A stretch of DNA of 64,000 nt from an uncultured Bryobacteraceae bacterium (GTDB lineage: Bacteria; Acidobacteriota; Terriglobia; Bryobacterales; Bryobacteraceae), in assembly GCA_937920635.1 (NCBI GenBank), contig CAKZUE010000020.1, positions 1-64,000 on the forward strand, in the 5' to 3' direction. The notes beneath the pieces were generated by a model that saw only the letters and a program-made list of their open reading frames with translations, had not been told where the DNA came from and ran no database searches. Below are positions 25,961 to 33,600 of this stretch, in pieces. Each line of letters starts with the position of its first letter. Position 1 is the first letter of the stretch. Both the position numbers and the translations under genes were made by a program.

Positions 25961-27286
25961 ATGAGCGATTACATGTTCATTCTGGAAAACCACCTGAGCG
26001 TCGAGCAGCGCGCGGTGCTCGAGTTGGTGCAACAGGCTGCCGCGGCAGCCAACGTAAGCCTGTTTCTCACCGGCGGGGCGCTGCGCGACATGCTCGGCGG
26101 GTTCCCCATTCGCGATCTCGATTTCACCATCGAAGGACCGGCGCTGAAATTCGCCCGCGATCTGGCCAGGCAGCACAAGGCCGAGATCGTCGCCACCGAC
26201 GACGTGCGCAAATCAGCCGAACTGCGCTTCCCCTCCGGCGCCCGGTGCGCCATCACCATGGCGCACACGGAGCGGTTCGCCAAGCCCGGCTCGAAGCCGC
26301 AGGTGGCGCCAGCCACCATCCATGAAGACCTCCGCCGCCGCGACTTCACGATCAATTCCATCGCGCTGTCTCTGAACCGGGCTTCGCGCGGGCTGCTCAT
26401 CGATCCCACCAACGGCGCCGGCGACATCGAGCACAGGGAGCTGCGCGCGGTGAGCCCGTACGCGCTGTTCGACGATCCGATCCGGCTGCTGCGGCTGGTG
26501 CGGTTCAAGACGAGGTTCGGCTTCACGGTCGAAGAGAAGACGTGGCAGCAGTTCGTCAACGCGCGCGAAGCAGGGGTGCAGAAGCTGATCGCGCCCCGGG
26601 CTCTCTTCCAGGAGCTGTACGAGATCACGCAGGAGCCCAACCCCGGAGACGTTTTCGCGGCGCTGGATCAGGAGGGGCTGCTCACGCTGTTCTCTCCGGG
26701 ACTGAAAGGCGACAAAGTCAACCTGGCGGCGTTCCAGAAGCTGGCGAAGCTGAAGGCGATGATTCCTTTCGGCGCCCCGTTCCATGTCGACTGGTATGCC
26801 ATCGTCCTGTACTGTCTGACGGAAAAGCTGACGCCGAAGGAGCGCGCGGCGCTGATTGCCGCCACCCAGATGACGAAGAAGGAAGCGGAGCCGTGGCAGA
26901 AGCTCGAGACTTCGGCGAAAAAGCTGGCTGCCGCGATCAAGAGCGCCAGGCTGAAACGGGCGTCGCAGACCTTCGCCGTGCTCTCGAAAGCGCCGGGCGA
27001 GCAGGTGCTGCTGCTGGGGCTCACGAGCGAACACCGGGTGGTGCAGGACCGCGTGAAGAATTTCCTCAGCCGGTGCCTGGCTGTGGCGATGGAGGTCACA
27101 GACGCGGAGGTGAAGGAGGTTTCCGGGCTGGAGCCGGGTTCGCCGAAATTCCAGAAGGCGAAGGAGGAGCGCATCGCGGCGCACCTGGACGGGCGCGTGC
27201 GCAAGCCGGCGCCGCCGCCGGAGCCCGAGCCGCCTCCGGCGCAGCCGCAGCGTTCGCCCATCCTGCGCGGGGGGAGGTTCCGGTAG
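25961..27286 (+). CDS. CCA tRNA nucleotidyltransferase / poly(A) polymerase family
   Basis: A 441-residue class II nucleotidyltransferase. The head domain carries LFLTGGALRDMLGG and the metal-binding DLDFTIEG; DLRRRDFTINSIAL and YALFDDPIRLLRLVRF are family signatures. The C-terminal part is helical with a Pro-rich tail (PAPPPEPEPPPAQP). It would add or repair the tRNA 3' CCA. Both tRNAs in the window already encode CCA, so a repair or polyadenylation role is possible. Confidence 0.88.
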   Translation: MSDYMFILENHLSVEQRAVLELVQQAAAAANVSLFLTGGALRDMLGGFPIRDLDFTIEGPALKFARDLARQHKAEIVATDDVRKSAELRFPSGARCAITMAHTERFAKPGSKPQVAPATIHEDLRRRDFTINSIALSLNRASRGLLIDPTNGAGDIEHRELRAVSPYALFDDPIRLLRLVRFKTRFGFTVEEKTWQQFVNAREAGVQKLIAPRALFQELYEITQEPNPGDVFAALDQEGLLTLFSPGLKGDKVNLAAFQKLAKLKAMIPFGAPFHVDWYAIVLYCLTEKLTPKERAALIAATQMTKKEAEPWQKLETSAKKLAAAIKSARLKRASQTFAVLSKAPGEQVLLLGLTSEHRVVQDRVKNFLSRCLAVAMEVTDAEVKEVSGLEPGSPKFQKAKEERIAAHLDGRVRKPAPPPEPEPPPAQPQRSPILRGGRFR

Positions 27287-27368
27287 CGCAGGCGCGGAAG
27301 GGCGCCGGGCGCGTTGTGATAATCTGAGGTTGACTCCGCTACGCCCGTAGGCGGGCATGTTTCCACCG

Positions 27369-27393
27369 GCCCTCCCGCTTCCGGCGGGAGGGC
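27369..27393 (+). terminator. strong GC hairpin after the nucleotidyltransferase gene
   Basis: A perfect 10-bp stem GCCCTCCCGC / GCGGGAGGGC with a 5-nt loop, followed by GTTTCC. It is about 80 bp after the stop. It has only a short T-run, so it is a probable but imperfect terminator. Confidence 0.5.
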
Positions 27394-27524
27394 GTTTCCA
27401 TCTCAGGCGCGGCGAATTCCGCCGGAGTGGAGAACGCGGGCGGCCGTTTTCCAGGCGGGCGGCGCGGAGCGTCATCCGGGCGGCGGTGAAAATGGACCTC
27501 AATTCTGCTCGAAACGGGTTTTGA

Positions 27525-28238
27525 ATGCGAGCCGGAAAATTGACAGCGATTTATTTCCTGGCGGGTTGCGCCGTTTTTTCCGCCGGGCAAAGCGGCAGCC
27601 CGGCGGGTGATTTTCTGCGGGATTTCGCCGGCGATCAGAAGCGGATCTGGACGGCGCCTTTCCGGATGTCCCCGCGGCAGGCATGGACGCTCGCGCTGCC
27701 GCTGGCAGCGGGGACGGCGGCGCTGAAATCCGCCGACCGCGCCCTGGTGGATGCGCTTCCCGGCACACCCGCGCAGCACGACTGGAGCCGGCGGGTTTCC
27801 CTCGTTGGATCCATGGCCGGTCTGACCCTCGCCACCGCGGCAACGGCAGGCTACGGGCATTCTGCTGGCAAGCCAGCCTGGTCGCACATCGGAAGGGACG
27901 CGGCGCTGGCGCTGGCCTCCGGGCTGGCGGTGACCTATGCGCTGAAAGGCGTCACCTGGCGGGAGCGGCCCGACGTGCCGGGTTCGCGCGGTTCTTTTTA
28001 TTCGGGTGGCGATTCCTTTCCTTCGGGCCATGCGCTGACGTCGTTCGCCGTGGCCACGGCCGTGGCGGCGCATCCCGGCGCGCCAAAATGGCTGAAAATC
28101 ACCCTGATTTCCACGGCCGCCGCCATCAGCGTCAGCCGCGTCACCGGCTACCGGCACTGGCCGTCGGACGCCTATTTCGGGGCGTTTTCCGGCATCCTGA
28201 TCGGCCGCGGCATCGCCCGCGCGCCGCATCTGCGCTGA
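27525..28238 (+). CDS. PAP2-family phosphatase
   Basis: A 237-residue membrane-associated acid phosphatase with an N-terminal signal or anchor (TAIYFLAGCAVFSAGQ) and several membrane helices. All three active-site motifs are readable: KGVTWRERP (KX6RP), FPSGHAL (PSGH) and SRVTGYRHWPSDAYFG (SRX5HX3D). Members dephosphorylate lipid phosphates such as undecaprenyl pyrophosphate or phosphatidate. The substrate here is unassigned. Confidence 0.9.
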   Translation: MRAGKLTAIYFLAGCAVFSAGQSGSPAGDFLRDFAGDQKRIWTAPFRMSPRQAWTLALPLAAGTAALKSADRALVDALPGTPAQHDWSRRVSLVGSMAGLTLATAATAGYGHSAGKPAWSHIGRDAALALASGLAVTYALKGVTWRERPDVPGSRGSFYSGGDSFPSGHALTSFAVATAVAAHPGAPKWLKITLISTAAAISVSRVTGYRHWPSDAYFGAFSGILIGRGIARAPHLR

Positions 28239-28322
28239 CCGGCTGGCGCCGGCTGCGCCTTGTCTCGCCGTCACCGGCCGTTGTATTCTGCATCTGCCCG
28301 TACTTATACGAGGAGTGCTGCC

Positions 28323-29618
28323 ATGTTTGATGAATTGAGACCCGAGGTTCTGGTTGTTGGAGCAGGGCCCGTCGGGCTGTTTACGGCGCTCGCGCTGGCG
28401 CGGCGGAACGTGAACGTGCGCGTCATCGACACCGGCGTCTGGGCCTGCACGCACAGCTATGCGCTGGCCGTGCACCCGCAGGCGCTGGACCTGTTCGCGC
28501 AGCTAGGACTGAAAGAGCGGATCCTGGCGGATTCCTACCCCGTGCGGCGGATCGCGTTTTGTGACAAAGACGGCACGCGCGTGGCGCTGGATGCCGGCGA
28601 TGCGCAACACCCGCTGGCCGTGGTGCGGCAGGACGCGCTCGAGAACCTGCTGGAGGACGAACTCGAGAAGCTGGGCGTGCGCGTGGGCTGGCGGCACGAG
28701 GCGGCGGCGGTCTCTCAGTCGGCCGATCACGCGCGCGTCACGGTGCAGAAATTCGAAAAAGAATCGCGCGGCTATATCGTGGCGCATACCGAGTGGGTGG
28801 TGGCGAAGACGTGGGAGCTGGAGCCGAAATTCGTTGTGGGCGCCGACGGATATAATTCGCGCGTGCGGCGCACGCTGGACGCCGAGTTTCCGGAAGTTGG
28901 TCCGGCGCAGTATTTCGCCGTGTTCGAATTCAAGACGGACGCCGACTTGCAGCACACTGTGAGGGTGGCGCTCGACGGCGGCACGATGAACGTGCTGTGG
29001 CCGCTGCCCGGAGGCGCGGCGCGGTGGAGTTTCGAGCTGCCGGACTACTCGCCTGCCGCGGCCGACCCGGTGGAGGCGCTGCGCAAAGCGGGCTTCGGCG
29101 ATTTCCCCTCGGAGCGTCAGAAGGACCGCGTGCTGCTCTCGCACGGGCTGGATCTGCCGGTGCTCGACGAAGAACACTTGCGGCAGTATCTGCGCGAGCG
29201 CGCCCCGTGGTTCACGGGTTCGATCGAGAAGCTCACCTGGCGCATCGTGGTACGGTTCGAACACCGCCTGGCGAAGCGTTTTGGCGCGGGGCGGCTTTGG
29301 CTGGCGGGCGACGCGGCGCACCTGACGGGCCCTGCGGGCGTGCATTCGATGAACCTCGGATTCTGGGAGGGCGGCGATCTGGCCGCACGGCTGGAATCGG
29401 TGCTGCGCGGCGGCGCCGGCGCGGACACGCTGGCGTCGTACGACGGGCGCTGGCAGGAGGTCTGGAAGCAGTTGCACGGACTGGAGCGCGCCCCTGTCCC
29501 CGGCCCGCAGACGGACGGCTGGGTGGCTCAACATGCATCACAGATCCTGGCAAGCCTGCCCGCCTGGGGCGCTGCCTATGAAGACATGGCCTCGCGTCTT
29601 GGCATGACCCCCGCCTGA
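28323..29618 (+). CDS. FAD-dependent aromatic monooxygenase
   Basis: A 431-residue flavoprotein of the p-hydroxybenzoate hydroxylase/UbiH type. The FAD-binding EVLVVGAGPVGLFTALALARR is at the N-terminus, the DG motif is VGADGYNSRVRR, and the GD motif is RLWLAGDAAHLTGPAGVHSMNLG. Such enzymes hydroxylate phenolic or polyketide substrates using NAD(P)H and O2. GAGGAG precedes ATG 28323. The stop merges with a terminator-like hairpin. The neighbours give no pathway clue. Confidence 0.9.
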   Translation: MFDELRPEVLVVGAGPVGLFTALALARRNVNVRVIDTGVWACTHSYALAVHPQALDLFAQLGLKERILADSYPVRRIAFCDKDGTRVALDAGDAQHPLAVVRQDALENLLEDELEKLGVRVGWRHEAAAVSQSADHARVTVQKFEKESRGYIVAHTEWVVAKTWELEPKFVVGADGYNSRVRRTLDAEFPEVGPAQYFAVFEFKTDADLQHTVRVALDGGTMNVLWPLPGGAARWSFELPDYSPAAADPVEALRKAGFGDFPSERQKDRVLLSHGLDLPVLDEEHLRQYLRERAPWFTGSIEKLTWRIVVRFEHRLAKRFGAGRLWLAGDAAHLTGPAGVHSMNLGFWEGGDLAARLESVLRGGAGADTLASYDGRWQEVWKQLHGLERAPVPGPQTDGWVAQHASQILASLPAWGAAYEDMASRLGMTPA

Positions 29619-29648
29619 AAAGGGGACAGGAACCATTGGCCCCTTTTT
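29618..29648 (+). terminator. rho-independent terminator-like hairpin
   Basis: AAAAGGGG at 29618-29625 pairs with CCCCTTTT at 29640-29647, followed by a further T. The loop contains ACAGGAACC, resembling the hairpin after tpiA. Its first base is the last base of the monooxygenase stop codon. Confidence 0.7.
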
Positions 29649-29668
29649 CGTGCGCCTGAGCCGCCAAG

Positions 29669-29779
29669 AGTGCCGCGACTGAAGGCGGCGCCAGCCGCCG
29701 GAAGAAGCGGCCCCGTGCAGTGGACCGCCCCACTGGGCCGCTCGTTCCCGCGGCCTTCGGCCGCTTCACTCGCGGCACT
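29669..29779 (+). repeat. inverted-end repeat, copy A
   Basis: A 111-bp element starting AGTGCCGCGACTGAA and ending TTCACTCGCGGCACT, whose ends are inverted copies of each other with one mismatch. Internal GGGCCGCTCGTTCCCGC is shared with copies B and C. Non-coding; MITE-like or hairpin-forming. Confidence 0.75.
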
Positions 29780-30298
29780 ATCCGCGCTGACGTGTTGCCG
29801 CCGGGAAATGCACAGCGCGAAAACCGCCTGAGTCCGGAACGCCCGTCACAAACAATGTTTCCACTGGAATCAATCACTTAACCCCTCCGTGCTTGCACCC
29901 GCGTGCGATACTCTTCGCTGCAGGGACAAGAATCTCTGGCCAGAGTCCCCCTGCTTCGGACCGGACAGCCGAGTAGGGCGGCCGCTTCGGCGGCTCCTCC
30001 AGATCCAGGCAGCCTCGCCGCTTCGGCGGCAGGACAGCGGATGTCCCAAGGTAAGACCTGATGAGCCTGAACAAATACGGCCCATTCGGTGCCGCGCCTC
30101 TTCGGAGGGCGGTCACGCGGCCGGGCTGCGCCATCAGAGCGCGTTCCGGTTGACACGCGCGCGGCCAACGGCGCCGGACTCCTCGAATGGATCCGGCGCC
30201 GCGCCCGCCACAACAGCGTCGTTCGCTTTGCTTCTTCGATCGCATTCGTTCTGCACCCGTAGTGTATCCGCAAGCGTGCTGTGTACAGCGCCGCGTCG

Positions 30299-30455
30299 AG
30301 TGCCGCGACTGAAGGCGGCGCCAGCAGCCGGAAGAAGCGGCCCACGGCACTGCGGCCCAGCACAGATTCCCCCTCGCTCCAGCTTGGCAGCCGTGCAGCA
30401 TCCGCCCCACTGGGCCGCTCGTTCCCGCGTCCTTCGGCCGCTTCGCTCGCGGCAC
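30299..30455 (+). repeat. inverted-end repeat, copy B
   Basis: A 157-bp copy in the same orientation as copy A, with the same AGTGCCGCGACTGAAGGCGG start and a GCTTCGCTCGCGGCAC end. It carries about 45 bp of extra internal sequence relative to copy A. It lies about 85 bp downstream of the cassette formed by the three minus-strand genes at 30.5-32.3 kb. Confidence 0.75.
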
Positions 30456-30539
30456 CCTTGTCCATGCGGAAAAGTGACCGGAACGGCGGGCGCCTTTGCA
30501 GCGGCGCCCGCGCAGTTGCTCTGACCGGCCACCTGCGAG

Positions 30540-31109
30540 TCATCCTGTGGGATGAGCAGGACGATCCAGCCGCCTCGTGGAATACCAGAAAGCGAGGCAC
30601 AGTAATGCTGCCGCTGTGGCTCCCCATAGCAGCCCCGTCACCTGGCACACCCAGGGCGCATACCGGCTGCAAATGCCATTCAGCGGGGCAGCCAGCAGCG
30701 TGCTTGCCAGAAAAGCGGCCAAACCAAGAACAAGACTGCCCGCAACGGTGAGCAGCACCCCAGGTTTCACGCCGATCTTTAGCGATGTTGCGGCTGTTGC
30801 CACGACGGAAAACAACGCGATCAGAACCATCGCTGCATCCGAATGAAGCAACACGGCCGCGGAATTCACCAGCGCCACCGGGGCGGAGATCCAGACCAAA
30901 GGGCTGCGCCAACCGCGCGCAAGCAAGAAATAAACCGCCGCTAGAAAAGAAAGGAGCGCGAGCCAGCCCACAACCATCCCCGTTCTTGTCATCGGATGAC
31001 TGGGCGTGGCTTGCAGGGAGAGGTAGCCAAGCCCGAGATGCAGGACCGCGGCCATGGCCAGCCAGCGAAGCACAATCAGGGCGCTTTGTCTCGATAATAG
31101 ATGAGCCAT
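30540..31109 (-). CDS. multi-pass membrane protein of unknown function
   Basis: 189 residues with about five or six hydrophobic helices, for example VLRWLAMAAVLHLGLGYLSL, GMVVGWLALLSFLAAVYFLLA, LLTVAGSLVLGLAAFLAS and GLLWGATAAALLCLAFWY. No family recognised. ATG 31109 follows GAGG at suitable spacing. It is the last gene of a three-gene minus-strand set with a secreted protein and a Cys-rich peptide, and lies between repeat copies B and C. A role in export, maturation or immunity for the peptide is a guess only. Confidence 0.7.
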   Translation of the reverse strand: MAHLLSRQSALIVLRWLAMAAVLHLGLGYLSLQATPSHPMTRTGMVVGWLALLSFLAAVYFLLARGWRSPLVWISAPVALVNSAAVLLHSDAAMVLIALFSVVATAATSLKIGVKPGVLLTVAGSLVLGLAAFLASTLLAAPLNGICSRYAPWVCQVTGLLWGATAAALLCLAFWYSTRRLDRPAHPTG

Positions 31110-31190
31110 GCCTCGACGCTCCAATCAGATTGATACTACGTCAAAAGAAGGTTTTCCGCAATATGGGCATAACAGGATCTTCCGCCTCGC

Positions 31191-31964
31191 CTAGCGCATT
31201 TGATAGCAGGAGCGGTCGACCTCTTCCAGCTTGCTTGAATTCGGACATTCAGGACAGTCATTCCATTTCTTGCCGGAAGATTCGGCCAGCTTGCCGAATA
31301 TTCCCGAAGGCGCCACCTCGTCGGAGCCGGCGCCCGGGTCGAACCACATTGCAGCCGGATCGCCTGGAGTCAGCATCTTGAGTTCCTTGAACGCCAATAA
31401 CTGCCACCCGCCGTCCCTCATTTCCTCCACCCTTGTTTGCAGCTCGCAGCACTGCAATGAGGGCGCTCTCCAGCTCGTAAAACGGTGGCGCTCATCACTC
31501 CGAATGACAATAATCGCATGCTGGCCCGGGAGGCGTTCTTCTCCAGCAAAGGAATCGCCTGGAGCAATGCAGTTTACGGCGGGACTTGCCAGCCCGGCTT
31601 TCCAGGCGGCGAGGCGGCTTTCGGGGAGCCTGCCGCTCGATTTCAACTGCAGGGTGTCGGCGAGCATGAAAACTCTGCCATCCGCCAGGTCGGCCCGGGG
31701 CAGTGCACTGTGACCGGTCGGCGAGACATACAAAAATTGCGTCCCCGTCGAGCCGTCACGCTGCCTTGCAACGGTCCGGCGCTCCACGACCTCACCGGCA
31801 GGCGCATTTTGGTAACTCTTTGTCTCCTGAACAAGAGTAAACGGAGAGACCTGAATGTCAGAAGATGCCCGGACATGTACTGCCACTTTACGAGCCGTCA
31901 TGAGGACGGCAACGAAAATAGCAGCTGCCACGAACAGAGTGAAAGCTCGCGTCAATGTGCGCAT
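31191..31964 (-). CDS. exported protein of unknown function
   Basis: 257 residues with an N-terminal hydrophobic signal or anchor (TRAFTLFVAAAIFVAVLMTA). The mature part is mixed alpha/beta with Cys in NCIAPGDSF, LQCCELQTR, NDCPECPNSS and RSCYQMR at the C-terminus, suggesting disulfides outside the cytoplasm. The ATG at 31964 is preferred because GGAGG lies eight bases upstream; a GTG two codons earlier is too close. It starts 27 bp after the Cys-rich peptide gene, so both are probably on one transcript. Confidence 0.72.
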   Translation of the reverse strand: MRTLTRAFTLFVAAAIFVAVLMTARKVAVHVRASSDIQVSPFTLVQETKSYQNAPAGEVVERRTVARQRDGSTGTQFLYVSPTGHSALPRADLADGRVFMLADTLQLKSSGRLPESRLAAWKAGLASPAVNCIAPGDSFAGEERLPGQHAIIVIRSDERHRFTSWRAPSLQCCELQTRVEEMRDGGWQLLAFKELKMLTPGDPAAMWFDPGAGSDEVAPSGIFGKLAESSGKKWNDCPECPNSSKLEEVDRSCYQMR

Positions 31965-31991
31965 TGTCACAACCTCCGCGCCTTTCCGCTG

Positions 31992-32291
31992 TCAGCAACC
32001 AGAGCAATTGCCGGTGAACGGGTTCGCACACCCGCCGAAGTTACACCCCATGTAGTAGCCCGGAGGGAAGCATCCACGAGCTATCTGCTCTCCATTCACT
32101 TTGCAGTTCACAACGATGCACCAGGTATACCAGCCGCACTCGCCGACAGCCGTGCAGGTGCTGTTGTCCCCTCTAGTGTTATGACTCGGGCCGCAATAAC
32201 CCTGAAATCCCCAGACACCCCCCGCAAGTGCACCGAGGCAGATGGCGATCGTCGCGATGCGGGCCACTGATTGATCAAATGTTTTCAGCAT
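31992..32291 (-). CDS. small cysteine-rich secreted protein
   Basis: 99 residues: a signal peptide of about 29 residues (ARIATIAICLGALAGGVWG) and a mature part of about 70 residues with ten cysteines, many Gly and aromatic residues, ending NPFTGNCSGC. The even Cys count suggests five disulfides or a modified peptide. I cannot place it in a named family. It is the first gene behind a strong consensus-like promoter at 32.34-32.37 kb, followed by an exported and a membrane protein. Possible roles are a secreted toxin or bacteriocin-like peptide, a surface structural protein, or a metal-binding peptide; sequence alone does not decide. Confidence 0.75.
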   Translation of the reverse strand: MLKTFDQSVARIATIAICLGALAGGVWGFQGYCGPSHNTRGDNSTCTAVGECGWYTWCIVVNCKVNGEQIARGCFPPGYYMGCNFGGCANPFTGNCSGC

Positions 32292-32340
32292 GTGGCATCA
32301 GCCTCCCAGATTGGCCTGACTGATTGTCAGACCTACGCGG

Positions 32341-32368
32341 ATTATGCCCCCCCCGAGAGTTTTGTCAA
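32341..32368 (-). promoter_or_regulatory. promoter of the Cys-rich peptide cassette with a G8 tract in the spacer
   Basis: On the minus strand a perfect -35 TTGACA (32368-32363) is followed by a 16-bp spacer and CATAAT (32346-32341), one base from the consensus -10. The spacer contains eight consecutive G. The transcript would start roughly 40 nt before the ATG at 32291, with GGAGG in between. Confidence 0.7.
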
Positions 32369-32502
32369 GAGTGAGCCAGCATTTTTGTGCTGGTTAGCTC
32401 TTGCTTGATTGCGCGCCAGGATAATGACGGCACATGTTTTCCACCTTTTCGGCGGCTGGATTATGGAGCGCTGCGAAAAGTACCGCGGCAAGCGCCGTCA
32501 AG

Positions 32503-32658
32503 AGTGCTGCGACTAAAAGGCGCGAAGCGCCCGGAAGGAGCGGCCCACGGCAGCGCGGCCCCGTGCAGTTTCCCGCGCGCCCCAGCCTGCCAACGGTGTC
32601 GGGCCGCCCCACGGGCCGCTCGTTCCCGCTGCCTCCGGCCGCTTTCACTCGCGGCACT
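32503..32658 (+). repeat. inverted-end repeat, copy C
   Basis: A 156-bp copy starting AGTGCTGCGACTAAA and ending TTTCACTCGCGGCACT, in the same orientation as copies A and B. It shares the internal GGGCCGCTCGTTCCCGC-like block, with GGAGCGGCCCACGGCA also in copy B. It sits upstream of the cassette promoter and just before the EamA transporter gene. Confidence 0.72.
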
Positions 32659-32696
32659 TTTCTCCGGGCCGCCGCGGATTTCGTAGGCTGAGAGAG

Positions 32697-33581
32697 ATGC
32701 ATTCCCGGTGGCTGGTGCTGGCCGCGGCGCTGCTGTTCTCCACCGGCGGCGCGGCGATCAAGTCCACAACCCTGACAGCGTGGCAGACGGCCGGGCTGCG
32801 CAGCGCCGTGGCGGCAATTGCGCTCTACCTGCTGCTGCCCCAGGCGCGGCGGCTGCGGGACGGCCGCGCGTGGCTGGTGGGGATCGCTTACGCGCTGACG
32901 CTGGTCTTCTTCGTCCAGGCCAACAAACTCACCACTTCGGCCAACGCGATCTTCCTGCAATCCACCGCGCCCGCCTATCTGCTCGTTCTGGGGCCGCTGT
33001 TGCTGCACGAAAAGCCGCGCCGGCGGGACCTGATTGTGGCGGCGGCGCTGGCTTGCGGGATGGCCCTGTTCCTGACCGGCAGCGAGCTGTCGGCGGCGAC
33101 GGCGCCCGATCCGCGCGCGGGCAATCTCTGGGCGGCGGCGTCCGGGCTCACCTACGCCTTCGCGCTCACCGGTCTGCGCTGGCAGGCGCATTATTCGGGC
33201 CGCGCAGACGCCGCGCTCTCCACCATCACAGCCGGCAACGTGCTGGCAGCGCTGCTGTGCCTGCCGCGGGCGCTGCCCATCGCGCACGCGCAGGCCATCG
33301 ATTGGGCGGTGGTGGGCTATCTCGGGATTTTTCAGATCGGCGTGGCCTACTGGTGCCTGACGCGCGGCATGCGCGATGTGCCCGCCTTTGAAGCCTCGAT
33401 CCTCCTGCTGGCCGAACCCGTGCTGAACCCCGTGTGGACATGGCTGTGGCTGGGCGAGCGCCCCGGCGCGCAGGCGCTGGCCGGAGGCGCGGTGATCCTG
33501 GCGGCGACGTTCTGGAAAGCCTGGAGCGAGCGGGGAGGCACAGCAGCAGCAGACCGCCCGAATCCGCCAGAGTCAGCTTGA
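32697..33581 (+). CDS. EamA/DMT-family transporter
   Basis: 294 residues with about ten membrane helices in two EamA halves. Typical features are the N-terminal [46 protein letters not shown] at the end of the first half, and [22 protein letters not shown] in the second. The family exports amino acids or other metabolites; the substrate is unknown. The fucosidase gene starts 19 bp later, so the two may be cotranscribed. Confidence 0.9.
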   Translation: MHSRWLVLAAALLFSTGGAAIKSTTLTAWQTAGLRSAVAAIALYLLLPQARRLRDGRAWLVGIAYALTLVFFVQANKLTTSANAIFLQSTAPAYLLVLGPLLLHEKPRRRDLIVAAALACGMALFLTGSELSAATAPDPRAGNLWAAASGLTYAFALTGLRWQAHYSGRADAALSTITAGNVLAALLCLPRALPIAHAQAIDWAVVGYLGIFQIGVAYWCLTRGMRDVPAFEASILLLAEPVLNPVWTWLWLGERPGAQALAGGAVILAATFWKAWSERGGTAAADRPNPPESA

Positions 33582-33600
33582 GAGAAACGGAAGGCATCGC

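Larger units (their letters stand above)
29619..30539. other. non-coding, repeat-bearing region
   Basis: About 920 bp with no convincing gene on either strand. All longer frames lack family resemblance and shift across GC-rich palindromes. It contains the terminator hairpin, two copies of the AGTGCCGCGA-ended repeat and several short CCGCTTCGGCGG palindromes around 29.97-30.02 kb. Confidence 0.6.

Noticed and set aside
27310-27400. Possible small RNA between the CCA-adding gene and PAP2 gene
   Set aside because: A strong hairpin and short palindromes are present, but there is only one copy and no promoter I trust, so only the terminator-like hairpin is listed.
29870-30540. Several overlapping frames of 130-340 codons around 29.9-30.9 kb
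   Set aside because: They cross the inverted-end repeats, change frame against each other and show no family similarity or ribosome sites; judged non-coding.
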